Below are positions 15,545 through 23,287 of a DNA stretch of 64,000 nt, in pieces. This DNA is from CAZCEC01 sp964497615 (lineage in GTDB: Bacteria > Chloroflexota > Anaerolineae > Anaerolineales > UBA6663): the NCBI GenBank assembly GCA_964497615.1, contig CAZCEC010000032.1, forward strand, positions 1 through 64,000, written 5' to 3'. Numbering within the stretch: position 1 is the stretch's first letter; every line of letters begins with the position of its first letter. The position numbers and the translations under genes are program-made. The notes below the pieces were generated by a model. The model did not search any database. It was not told the origin of the DNA and saw only the letters and a program-made list of their open reading frames with translations.

Positions 15545-15550
15545 GCATTC

Positions 15551-16114
15551 ATGGACTCGACACAGCGCCAGGCCATCGCCCAGGAATTCGCGGCCGCCGT
15601 TCAGATGGGACCTGACCGCGTCCTGGCGGTCTCCGACCGCATCCAGCACTACCGGCGCGACCGGCCTGAGCTGACGGCGCTCTGCAAGTTCGAGCGGTCC
15701 ATGCAGGTGCGGCGGCTGAAGACGCTGGCGCCGAAGAACTGGAACCCGGCGGACTGGAAGAACGCCGAGGCGGTTGTCAACGAGATCGCGCACCTGCGGA
15801 GGGGTGGGGGGATCGAGCACATTCTGGCGCTGGCGGTGCTGGGCGCCGGGCACGACGAGCTCGACGAGGCTCTGGCCTTGCTCGAGCAAACCGATAGGGC
15901 CAACGCGGGCGACCTGCCCGATGAGTCTACGCGACCCGAGCGGCAATCGGGGGAGGCACACGATGAACGAGGACGAGAAGACCGATCAGACACCCGACCC
16001 GAAGGCCGAGCAGAAGGCGGACGAGTCTCCCAAGGACCCCACGGCCGGGGACAAGAAGGCCGGCGACAAGGAGACCAAGTTCACCCAGGCCGATCTCGAC
16101 AGGCACGCCGCTGA
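15551..16114 (+). CDS. Hypothetical phage protein overlapping the scaffold gene
   Basis: 187 residues if read to the stop at 16114. The first 137 residues (for example KFERSMQVRRLKTLAPKNWN) look like a real helical protein. The last 50 lie over the start of the scaffold gene in another frame and look like shadow coding (Arg/Gly/Glu-rich). No Shine-Dalgarno is visible before ATG 15551; the hairpin and T tract sit there instead. Either the long overlap is real, or a frame error near 15960 hides an earlier stop. Function unknown; position suggests head assembly. Confidence 0.5.
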   Translation: MDSTQRQAIAQEFAAAVQMGPDRVLAVSDRIQHYRRDRPELTALCKFERSMQVRRLKTLAPKNWNPADWKNAEAVVNEIAHLRRGGGIEHILALAVLGAGHDELDEALALLEQTDRANAGDLPDESTRPERQSGEAHDERGREDRSDTRPEGRAEGGRVSQGPHGRGQEGRRQGDQVHPGRSRQARR

Positions 16115-16697
16115 GCGCGCCAAGCACGCCAAGAGCGCCGAGCGCGCTGCGCTCTTGAAAGAGCTGGGCATCGAGGACGTCGATGCGGCGAAGAAGGCGC
16201 TCAAGGACGCCGACGATCTGCGCAAGGCGCAGATGACGGAGTCCGAGAAGCTGAAGGCCGACAAGGACGCTGCCGACAAGGCTCTGGCCGAAGCCAAAGA
16301 AGCCGCAGCCAAAGCACAAGCGGCAGCGATTCGCGCAGATGCCGAACGAGTCGAAGCGCTGCGCAAGGCGGCCTTCGTCAGCCAGGCGGCTGGCCGCTTC
16401 GCCAACCCGGACGCGGCCTACAAGCTGGCTGACCTGGGCGCCGTAAAGCTCGGCGACGACGGCAGGTTCGAGGGCATCGATGAAGCCCTGAACGCGCTGG
16501 CTGAGGCCGAGCCCTGGACCCTGCTGCCGAAGGGCCAGCAGGGCCAGCAGCAGGCGCCGCGCCTGGGCAAGACCAACGGGGCGGCCGGCGGCCAGAAGGG
16601 CCGGAGCGAAGACGAGCTCCGTCAGCGCCATTTCAGCGGCGGCGGAAGCCGGGTGTTTGAGCCTAAAGACGGGGGTGTGATTCCCCTGAAGGAGTAA
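15963..16697 (+). CDS. Capsid scaffolding protein
   Basis: 244 residues from ATG 15963 with GGGGGAGG upstream. Highly charged and helical: an acidic N-terminus, an Ala/Lys/Glu-rich coiled coil (about 60-140) and a Gln/Gly-rich C-terminal part. This is the gp20-type scaffold pattern, which guides coat protein into proheads and then leaves. It ends three bases before the major capsid gene, the usual order. Confidence 0.8.
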   Translation: MNEDEKTDQTPDPKAEQKADESPKDPTAGDKKAGDKETKFTQADLDRHAAERAKHAKSAERAALLKELGIEDVDAAKKALKDADDLRKAQMTESEKLKADKDAADKALAEAKEAAAKAQAAAIRADAERVEALRKAAFVSQAAGRFANPDAAYKLADLGAVKLGDDGRFEGIDEALNALAEAEPWTLLPKGQQGQQQAPRLGKTNGAAGGQKGRSEDELRQRHFSGGGSRVFEPKDGGVIPLKE

Positions 16698-16700
16698 CAC

Positions 16701-17549
16701 ATGGCAATCACCAAGGTCGCGGACCTTAACGATCTCTTCAACAAAATCTACGAGGGCGCGCTGTTCGTCGCCCGCGAGACCAACATCATGGTCAACCTGG
16801 TGCGCAATTTCGACGCCCAGGGCTGGATGACCCGCAACTTCTCGACTCGCCCGCAGATCGCCGCGCAGGTGAAGCCGGAAGGCGTGGACTTCGCCAACCC
16901 GACCACGTTCGGCAAGTCGCTCCTGGCGACCTTCACCCCGGCGATGGTGATGGCCCAGGTCGAGCTGACCGACGAGGACCGGGACACCGACCCCGACAGC
17001 GCCGCGGCCGACGCCGAGCGCGAGCTGGGCGGCGCGATTGCCACCAAGATCGACACCGACCTGACCGGCGACTTCGCCAGCTTCTCGACCGACAAGGGGC
17101 CCGGCGCGGGCCAGACGGCCACCATCGCCAAGGCGGCTACGGCCGTGTCGGTGCTGCGCAACCGCATCGTGATGAACCCCATCAACGCGGTGTGGCACCC
17201 CTACCACTGGCACGACATCTGGGTCGAGCTGGGGCAGCCGGCGGCCACGAAGGCGTTCCTGGGCGACCTGGCCAACCAGGCGCTGCGCGACTTCTACGTC
17301 GGCAACTGGATCAACATCCAGCACTTCGTCAGCGCCAACATCGCGGTGGACGGCGACGCCGACGCGGTGAGCGGGATCTTCAACGCCCAGGCGCTGGGCT
17401 TCGACACCCGCAAGGAGCCGACCCTGGAGCCCGAGCGCGACGCCTCCAAGCTGGCCACCGAGCTCAACATGAGCGCCGGCTACGCCCACGGCGTGATCCG
17501 CTCCACCTACGGCGTGAAGTACACCGCCGACGCGACCGAGCCGAGCTAA
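16701..17549 (+). CDS. Major capsid protein
   Basis: 282 residues following the scaffold gene, with a GGAG site. The sequence opens with TKVADLNDLFNKIYEGAL, and has strand-rich segments and the conserved feature of an HK97-fold coat: an N-terminal arm, an E-loop region with RPQIAAQVKPEGVDFANP, and an A-domain rich in Ala/Asp. The length is slightly short for the class but within range. It forms the icosahedral shell. A strong hairpin follows 24 bases after the stop, which would let the coat gene be expressed above its neighbours. The call rests on position, size and fold-like pattern. Confidence 0.85.
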   Translation: MAITKVADLNDLFNKIYEGALFVARETNIMVNLVRNFDAQGWMTRNFSTRPQIAAQVKPEGVDFANPTTFGKSLLATFTPAMVMAQVELTDEDRDTDPDSAAADAERELGGAIATKIDTDLTGDFASFSTDKGPGAGQTATIAKAATAVSVLRNRIVMNPINAVWHPYHWHDIWVELGQPAATKAFLGDLANQALRDFYVGNWINIQHFVSANIAVDGDADAVSGIFNAQALGFDTRKEPTLEPERDASKLATELNMSAGYAHGVIRSTYGVKYTADATEPS

Positions 17550-17573
17550 GGCCTCCCGCACACCGACCGAACC

Positions 17574-17601
17574 GGCCCGCGCCCTGGAGAGGGCGCGGGC
17601 C
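17574..17601 (+). terminator. Hairpin after the major capsid gene
   Basis: A perfect 11-bp stem GGCCCGCGCCC/GGGCGCGGGCC with loop TGGAGA and no T tract. It may stabilise the coat mRNA 3' end or slow transcription into the following genes rather than act as a full terminator. Confidence 0.55.
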
Positions 17602-17628
17602 TCATCGAACACGACAGGAGGTCAATCC

Positions 17629-18027
17629 ATGACTGCTCATCGCTTCCCGGTTTGCATCAACATCACCGACCCCGGCGCGGACAAGCGCATCCCGCTGCTG
17701 CGCGTGCCGAGCAAGACCCAGTACACGGTCGAGTCGGCCTATGTCGTGCCGGACACGGCCGTCACCGGCGCCACCGACAACTACTGGCAGGCCTCGCTGG
17801 AGAACGGCGGGACGGCTGGCACCGATCAGGCGGGCATCGGCGGCACGGCCGGCGGCACCGCGGGCTGGGCGGCAAACACGCCGCAGGAGATCTCGATCAC
17901 TTCCGGTTCGGGCGACCTCGCCGAGGGCGAGTACCTGAACCTGAAGTACGACGAGAACGGCACCGTGGCGCCCGGCCGCTTCACCGTCGTGCTGGAAGTG
18001 GTCGAAGGCGTCGGCGCGAAGGCCTAA
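17629..18027 (+). CDS. Head decoration or fibre-like protein
   Basis: 132 residues with AGGAGG upstream. Beta-rich, Gly/Thr-rich middle (GGTAGTDQAGIGGTAGGTAG) and a C-terminal strand pair ending VVLEVVEGVGAKA. The size, composition and place straight after the major capsid gene fit capsid decoration proteins. No catalytic motif. It is the last gene before the glycosylation island, so it is a candidate acceptor for virion glycans; this is inference. Confidence 0.5.
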   Translation: MTAHRFPVCINITDPGADKRIPLLRVPSKTQYTVESAYVVPDTAVTGATDNYWQASLENGGTAGTDQAGIGGTAGGTAGWAANTPQEISITSGSGDLAEGEYLNLKYDENGTVAPGRFTVVLEVVEGVGAKA

Positions 18028-18187
18028 GGCGGCTGCATCCGGCTCCGTCCGGTCAGCGGCGGGGGCTAAGGTCCAACGATCCTTGATCCTTGGATCAGGG
18101 ACTATACGGACCGAAGGTGTGGCCTCCCGGCGCACCGCGCCCCCGCCCCCCAATCCTTCCGGGAGGTGTTTCCGGGAGGAACACGCC

Positions 18188-20083
18188 ATGAGCATCAAGC
18201 GCATTCTCTGGTACAGCAACGCCCCCTGGGGCAAGAGCGCCTACGCCGGGCAGACGAAGCTGGCCGTCCGCCACCTGATGAAGCTCGGCTACGAGCTGGC
18301 GGTGGCCTGCAACTACGGCCTGCAGGGCGCGACCATCGGCTCGGAGGACGGCGTCACGCTGTACCCGATGGGCTACGACAAGCGCAGCAACGACATCGTC
18401 CAGTCGCACGCGGAGGACTTCAACGCCGACGTCATCATCAGCCTGTTCGACGCCTGGCCGCTGCGCTTCGCCAAGCTCAAGACGCCGTGGATCCCATGGC
18501 TGCCGGTGGATCACGACCCCGCGCCGCGGATCGTGGTCAATGCGCTGCAGGGCCATCCCGACGACAAACGGCCCGGCCAGCCGGCGCTGGCCAGCGTGGC
18601 GTACAGCCGGCACGGACTGCGGGCGCTGCAGGCCGCCGGCGCGCCCGACCCGCGCTACATCCCGCTGGGCGTGGAGACCGAGGTCTACAAGCGTCAGGAC
18701 CAGCGCGAAGTGCGCGAGCGGCTGGGACTGCCACTGGACAAGTTCATCGTCGGCCAGGTGGGGGCCAACCTGTACTTCCCTAACCGCAAGTGCATCCCGC
18801 AGACCCTGCAGGCCTTTGCGCAGTTCCGCCAGACCCATCCCGACTCGCTGTTCTACCTGCACACCGAAGAGTCAGGCATTTACGAGGGCATCAAACTCAA
18901 GCCGCTGCTGAAGGCCCTGGGCCTGAACGACGGCTCGGTGATGCTGTGCGACCAGTACCAATACGCGGTGGGCTTCCCCGAGACGTACATGCGCGACATC
19001 TTCGCCGCCCTGGACGTGCTGCTGAGCCCGAGCATGGCCGAGGGCTTCGGCGTGCCGATCGTTGAGGCACAGGCCTGCGGCACGCCCGTCATCGCCACCG
19101 ACTGGACCTCGATGACGGAGCTCGTTTCGGGCGGGTGGGTCATCACCGAGTACGAGAAGTGGTGGACGCAGCAGGAGTCGTGGCAGGTCATCCCGCACGT
19201 GTCGGCCATCGTCGAGGCGCTGAACGACGCCTACACCGCCCAGCATTGGAACGGCGGCAGCGAATGGGAGGCACGGCGGGCCAGGGCGCGGGCCAGGGCC
19301 GAGCTGTACGACTGGGGCGGGGTCGTGGCGCCGATGTGGGACGCGCTGCTGGACGAGCTGGGCCGGGACCTCGACGCCCAGGCCGCGACTCAATCGCGGC
19401 TGGCCAGCCTGGGCACGCTGAAGGTGAAGATCGAGCCGGCCGTGAGCGTCATCACGCCCTGGCGCGATCATCCTGAGCTGATCCCGGCCTACGAGGCCGC
19501 GGTCGAGGGCGCGCAGGTGATCGTGGTGGACAGCGGCAGCGCGCCGGAGAACTCCGAGCTGCTGGCGGACATGGTGCGCCGGCTGGGCAATGGCAGCAAG
19601 CACATCTGCAGCCAGCGGCCGCTGGGGTTCGCCGAGGCGAACAACCACGGCCTGGCGTTCGCCGCCGGCGACATCGTCCTGTTCCTGAACAACGACATCG
19701 AGGCCGCGCCCGGCTTCATCGCGCAGGTCTCAGCTGACGTCCTGGGCGGCACGCTGTACGGGCCATCCAATCCGGATGCCTTCGTTGACGGCCTACTTGT
19801 GCCCTACATCGAAGGCTGGTGCATCGCGGCGCGCCGGCACGTGTGGGACGCGCTGGAGGGGTGGGACGAGGCGTTCGAGGGCCGGTACTGGGAGGACGTG
19901 GACCTGTGCCACCGCGCATCCCTGGCCGGGTACGCGCTCGAGCGCACCGGCTGGCAGGTGCGGCATCTGAGCAACACCACGAGCCGCGACACGGCCGGCG
20001 CCTACGACCACGTGGACCACAACCGGGCGCTGGTGGTGGAACGCGTGCGGGCGGCGCGGGCCGCACTGGCGGGTGTGGCATGA
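18188..20083 (+). CDS. Two-domain glycosyltransferase (GT4-like plus GT2-like)
   Basis: 631 residues from ATG 18188 with GGGAGGA upstream. The first half (about 1-385) is a GT-B transferase of GT4 type: an N-terminal KSAYAGQ loop, IPLGVETEVY, VGQVGAN, and the donor-binding stretch SPSMAEGFGVPIVEAQACG with its E-x7-E. The second half (about 415-610) is a GT-A transferase of GT2 type: VDSGSAPENS, GFAEANNHGLAFAAGDIVLF, LNNDIE (the DxD equivalent) and WDEAFEGRYWEDVDL. Each domain would add one sugar, so it can make a disaccharide unit. An MTase gene overlaps its stop. A short palindromic repeat (18084-18097) lies in the leader. Unusual as cargo of a phage head module. Confidence 0.85.
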   Translation: MSIKRILWYSNAPWGKSAYAGQTKLAVRHLMKLGYELAVACNYGLQGATIGSEDGVTLYPMGYDKRSNDIVQSHAEDFNADVIISLFDAWPLRFAKLKTPWIPWLPVDHDPAPRIVVNALQGHPDDKRPGQPALASVAYSRHGLRALQAAGAPDPRYIPLGVETEVYKRQDQREVRERLGLPLDKFIVGQVGANLYFPNRKCIPQTLQAFAQFRQTHPDSLFYLHTEESGIYEGIKLKPLLKALGLNDGSVMLCDQYQYAVGFPETYMRDIFAALDVLLSPSMAEGFGVPIVEAQACGTPVIATDWTSMTELVSGGWVITEYEKWWTQQESWQVIPHVSAIVEALNDAYTAQHWNGGSEWEARRARARARAELYDWGGVVAPMWDALLDELGRDLDAQAATQSRLASLGTLKVKIEPAVSVITPWRDHPELIPAYEAAVEGAQVIVVDSGSAPENSELLADMVRRLGNGSKHICSQRPLGFAEANNHGLAFAAGDIVLFLNNDIEAAPGFIAQVSADVLGGTLYGPSNPDAFVDGLLVPYIEGWCIAARRHVWDALEGWDEAFEGRYWEDVDLCHRASLAGYALERTGWQVRHLSNTTSRDTAGAYDHVDHNRALVVERVRAARAALAGVA

Positions 20084-20592
20084 ACGTCAGGCTCAACCTG
20101 GGCGCGGGCGAGTGGCGGCCGGCCGGGTACGTCAGCGTGGACCTGGATGCCGGCGCCGACGTGCAGCACGACCTGAGCGTGCGGCCGTGGCCTTTCGCGG
20201 ACGAGTCGGCGGACGAAGTCCTGGCTGCCCACATCCTGGAGCACTTCGACAAGGCGGCCGGCGTGATCTTCCTGCGGGAGTGCCTGCGGATCCTGGCGCC
20301 GGGCGGCCTGCTGCGCCTGGCCGTGCCCGACATGGACAAGTTCATCGCCTGCCGGCTGGCGGGCGACTGGTCGCCGCTGTACGGCTACCGCTGGCGGGAC
20401 TTCAACCACTTCCTGGGCGGCGACGACCGGGAGCCGAACCCGCACCAACGGCACAGGCATATGTATTCGTTCGAGAGCCTGGCCTACACGCTCGAGGGCG
20501 TCGGGTTCTCAAAGTATTGGTGGCGGCAGCCAGGCCCACTGGACAACCCGGCCTACCACGCCATCAGCCTGTACTTGGACGCGGTGAGGTGA
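20080..20592 (+). CDS. SAM-dependent methyltransferase (type 11)
   Basis: 170 residues, ATG overlapping the previous stop. Opens with MNVRLNLGAGEWRPAGYVSV, the SAM-binding motif I (LNLGAG). The acidic end of strand 2 (VDLDA), then DEVLAAHILEHF and LRILAPGGLLRLAVPD follow, all typical of class I small-molecule methyltransferases. Near sugar transferases these usually methylate a sugar hydroxyl or terminate a glycan. The same role is inferred here. Confidence 0.8.
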   Translation: MNVRLNLGAGEWRPAGYVSVDLDAGADVQHDLSVRPWPFADESADEVLAAHILEHFDKAAGVIFLRECLRILAPGGLLRLAVPDMDKFIACRLAGDWSPLYGYRWRDFNHFLGGDDREPNPHQRHRHMYSFESLAYTLEGVGFSKYWWRQPGPLDNPAYHAISLYLDAVR

Positions 20593-20594
20593 AC

Positions 20595-20771
20595 ATGGCC
20601 AGTGCGCGCATCGAGCGGAAAGACATGAAGCGGCTGACCCTGCGGGTGACGATCGCCGCGCCCATCAACCTGCTGCTGTGGCTCGGCGTGCAGGTCATCA
20701 AGCTCGGCGCGTGGATCGCCGGGTTCGGCGTGAAGGTCGAAAACACCCGCCAAGGTGTGGAGCGAAAGTGA
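20595..20771 (+). CDS. Small single-membrane-span protein
   Basis: 58 residues. A basic N-terminus (ARIERKDMKRLTLRV) followed by a membrane span (about 18-44) and a short polar tail. Two bases separate it from the methyltransferase and its stop overlaps the next GTG. Could anchor or regulate the neighbouring transferases; no family recognised. Confidence 0.5.
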   Translation: MASARIERKDMKRLTLRVTIAAPINLLLWLGVQVIKLGAWIAGFGVKVENTRQGVERK

Positions 20772-21484
20772 TCCGCATCGTCGCCGGCTGCAACGAGCGT
20801 TATCGCGCCCGCTTCGAGCCGTGCCGGCAGTCGCTGGCGCAGCACTCGCAGGTGATCGCCCACCGGGTCAGCGTGGGCTTCGTGGAGAGTGGCTGGCTGC
20901 CGCTCTCGCGCGAGCAAAACCACGGCGCGCCGCCGGAGACCGAGTGCATCCAGCACGGGTCGTTTCTGCGCGTCGCGCCGGGCCAACCCGACGACGTGAT
21001 CGTCTACCTGGACGGCGATGTGACGATGCAGCGGCCGCTGGACGCCGGCGAGCTGGCCTGGCTGGAGTCGCTGCCGGCGGGCGCCGTGTCAGCCGCCTGG
21101 AACAGGACGGGCGAGACGCTGATCGAAGAGGCGCGCGCGCTTGGGCCGCGCGAGAGTGACGACGGACTGCGAGTGCTATGGGGCGCCTGGATCGACACGG
21201 CGCCGGCGCTCAATGCCGGCATCGTCGCGGCGCGGCGTGAGACGTGGGAAGCCGCTTACGCCGGCTACATGGATCGCTGGGACCTGGCGTGTGCGTCGTT
21301 CGGCCACCAGGCCCGGCAGCAGTGGCTCATGTGCTGGACCTGGCAGCACCTCGGCCTCGACGTGCAGATCATGAGTTGGCAGCTACATGCCCATGGGCAT
21401 TTCGGACTTAAGCCTGGAATGGAAGTACGGCCAGACGGCGTTCACGCCAACGGAAAGTTGGCAGTTTTTCGCCACCATTGCTAA
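20768..21484 (+). CDS. GT-A glycosyltransferase, GT8-like
   Basis: 238 residues from GTG 20768, overlapping the preceding stop. It has the metal- and nucleotide-sugar-binding DxD as VIVYLDGDVTM (Asp78-Gly-Asp80), a mid-block NAGIVAARR, and a C-terminal HANGKLAVFRHHC whose histidines match the C-terminal metal ligand region of GT8 enzymes. It would transfer a sugar from a nucleotide donor. It belongs to the same unit as the GT4-GT2 fusion and the mutase gene. The next gene, a homing nuclease, starts in its stop codon. Confidence 0.65.
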   Translation: MIRIVAGCNERYRARFEPCRQSLAQHSQVIAHRVSVGFVESGWLPLSREQNHGAPPETECIQHGSFLRVAPGQPDDVIVYLDGDVTMQRPLDAGELAWLESLPAGAVSAAWNRTGETLIEEARALGPRESDDGLRVLWGAWIDTAPALNAGIVAARRETWEAAYAGYMDRWDLACASFGHQARQQWLMCWTWQHLGLDVQIMSWQLHAHGHFGLKPGMEVRPDGVHANGKLAVFRHHC

Positions 21485-22080
21485 TGGACGCCGCGGACAC
21501 CGTTTTTATCTATGGTCTGGTTGACCCGCGCACTCAAACACTGCGCTATGTCGGGAAGGCCAAGGACCCGCGTCGCCGCTACGTCGTGCATCTATCACGC
21601 GCCAAGCGATTGCGCGGGCACAAGGAAGCCTGGGTTGAGTCCCTGCGTAATGCGGGCATTCGACCTGAGATGGTTGTGATTGAAGAGGTGAAAACATCCG
21701 AATGGCAGACCGCCGAGCGCTTTTGGATCGGTTTTTTTCGGCACATTGGAGTTGACCTTGTAAACGGCACGGCTGGCGGTGATGGCGGCGAAACATTCAG
21801 CGGGCGTCAGCACTCAGTGGAAACCAAGGCTAAGTGTGCCGCTGCCAAAGTGGGCAACAAGTGCAATCTCGGGAAGAAGGGATCGCCAGAAAAGAGTCTC
21901 AGATTGTCACTGGCGCATACCGGCCTGAAACGTTCAGCACAAGCCAAAGCCAATATGCGTGAGGGTTGGAAGAAGAGGCGCGGTCAAGTGTTGAGTGAAG
22001 AGACCAAAGAGAAGTTGCGCCAAGCGGCGTTGAAGCGTTGGCACGGATTGAAGACAGCCGACGACACGGTGCGCGCATGA
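21484..22080 (+). CDS. GIY-YIG homing endonuclease with NUMOD3 repeats
   Basis: 198 residues. The N-terminal domain has the family pair VFIYGLVD and LRYVGKAKDPRRRY (GIY and YIG equivalents, with the conserved Arg after it) and a helix with ERFWIGFF. The C-terminal half has repeated NUMOD3-type motifs (GRQHSVETKAKCAAAK and later copies), used by group I intron homing nucleases to bind DNA. It lies free-standing between two glycan genes with stop-start overlaps on both sides (TAATG and ATGA), so it has been fitted neatly into the operon. Selfish spread is its likely role. Its codons are less GC-rich than those of its neighbours. Confidence 0.85.
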   Translation: MDAADTVFIYGLVDPRTQTLRYVGKAKDPRRRYVVHLSRAKRLRGHKEAWVESLRNAGIRPEMVVIEEVKTSEWQTAERFWIGFFRHIGVDLVNGTAGGDGGETFSGRQHSVETKAKCAAAKVGNKCNLGKKGSPEKSLRLSLAHTGLKRSAQAKANMREGWKKRRGQVLSEETKEKLRQAALKRWHGLKTADDTVRA

Positions 22081-23219
22081 GCCTAGATTACCTGGTGGTC
22101 GGGGCAGGGCTGTTCGGGGCGGTGTGCGCGCGCGAGCTGGCGGACGCCGGCAAGCGGGTGCTGGTGGTCGAGCGCGAGCCGCACGTCGGCGGGGCGTGCC
22201 GGACCGAGGTGCGCGACGGCATTATCTGCCAGTCGCACGGCGGCCATATCTACCACACCAACGACCGCCGACTGTGGGACTACGTGAACCGGTTCAGCGA
22301 GTTCCGTCAGTACCACCACCAGGTCAAGGCGAACGTGCGCGGGCACGTGTACGCGCTGCCGATCAGCCTGATGACGCTGCAAGCGGTATTCGGCGTGCAG
22401 ACGCCGGAGGAAGCGCGCGGCCGGCTGAACGCCGAGCGGGCGCGGGTGCTGGCCGGAATCAACCAGGCCGACGTACGCGGGTGGTGCCTGGCCAACATTG
22501 GGCCGACGCTGTACCGCATGTTCGTCGAGGGCTACACGGGCAAGCAGTGGGGGCGCGACCCCGGCGAGCTGCCGGCCAGCATCGTGCGCCGGCTGCCGGT
22601 GCGGCTGACCTGGGAGGGCGGGTACTTCGATGACGACTATCAGGGCTTGCCTTCGCAAGGCTACACGCCGCTGATCGAGCGGATGCTGGAAGGCATCCGG
22701 GTAATCCTGAACGAAGACTACCTGGCGCGGCGCACGTACTGGGACGGCCAGGCGCGGCGGGTGATCTACACCGGGCCGGTGGACGCGCTGCTGGGCTATC
22801 AGCTCGGCCGGCTGGAGTACCGGGGTCTGCGGTTCGAGTGGGAGCGGGTGGAGCAGTCCGACTTCCAGGGCTGTCCGACCATGAACTACCCGGACGCCGA
22901 CGTGCCATGGACGCGGATCCACGAGCACAAGCACTTCTACGGCGAAGCGCAAGGCGCTTCGCTTAAGCAAACGAGCTCCGCTCGTTTGCCGCACACCTGG
23001 ATCACGCGCGAGTACCCGGTGGCGGCGGGACCGGACGCGCCGCCCTACTACCCGGTCAACGACGCCGCCAACCAGGAGCGGTACGAAGCCTATGCCCGTA
23101 TGGCGGCGGGCAGGCTGCCGCACGTGTTGCTGGGCGGCCGGCTGGGGAGTTTCCGCTATTTAGATATGCATCAATGCATCGCGGCTGCCTTGAAATTGGT
23201 CGAGCGGGAATTGGAATGA
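22077..23219 (+). CDS. glf: UDP-galactopyranose mutase
   Basis: 380 residues. FAD-binding GAGLFG at 9-14, VEREPHVGGACRTE, then blocks GPHIYHTN-like (GGHIYHTNDRRLWDYVNRF), FVEGYTGKQWG, PSQGYTPLIERML, YTGPVDALLGY, YPDADVPWTRIHEHKHF and the C-terminal GGRLGSFRYLDM, a near-complete set for Glf. The enzyme turns UDP-galactopyranose into UDP-galactofuranose using reduced flavin. In a phage it would give the donor for galactofuranose added by the neighbouring transferases. A 48-base double-hairpin insertion adds 16 residues (about 289-305) between the HEHKHF and REYP blocks, in a surface loop, with the frame kept. Whether activity survives it is unknown. Confidence 0.92.
   Translation: MSLDYLVVGAGLFGAVCARELADAGKRVLVVEREPHVGGACRTEVRDGIICQSHGGHIYHTNDRRLWDYVNRFSEFRQYHHQVKANVRGHVYALPISLMTLQAVFGVQTPEEARGRLNAERARVLAGINQADVRGWCLANIGPTLYRMFVEGYTGKQWGRDPGELPASIVRRLPVRLTWEGGYFDDDYQGLPSQGYTPLIERMLEGIRVILNEDYLARRTYWDGQARRVIYTGPVDALLGYQLGRLEYRGLRFEWERVEQSDFQGCPTMNYPDADVPWTRIHEHKHFYGEAQGASLKQTSSARLPHTWITREYPVAAGPDAPPYYPVNDAANQERYEAYARMAAGRLPHVLLGGRLGSFRYLDMHQCIAAALKLVERELE
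22942..22989 (+). repeat. 48-bp double-hairpin element inserted in frame in glf
   Basis: Two adjacent perfect hairpins: GCGAAGCGC-AAG-GCGCTTCGC (22942-22962) and, after TTAA, GCAAACGAGC-TCC-GCTCGTTTGC (22967-22989). The length is 48 bases, exactly 16 codons, and it adds AQGASLKQTSSARLP-like residues to the mutase. The form is that of a palindromic mini-element that moves as a unit and tolerates insertion in coding genes, like the palindromic elements of Rickettsia. No second copy was found in this window. Confidence 0.6.
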
Positions 23220-23287
23220 GTGGCTGGGCGTTGTCAATCCGGCGACTGCGGCCCGTTTCTGAACTGACTGATAAGTCAGGAGGCAAC

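Noticed and set aside
15306..15674. A 122-codon frame across the structured gap
   Set aside because: No ribosome site, basic low-complexity product, runs through the hairpins and into the next gene in another frame.
13543..17612. Long antisense frames (519 and 561 codons) across head genes
   Set aside because: They mirror the head morphogenesis, scaffold and capsid genes, which have good ribosome sites and known order on plus.
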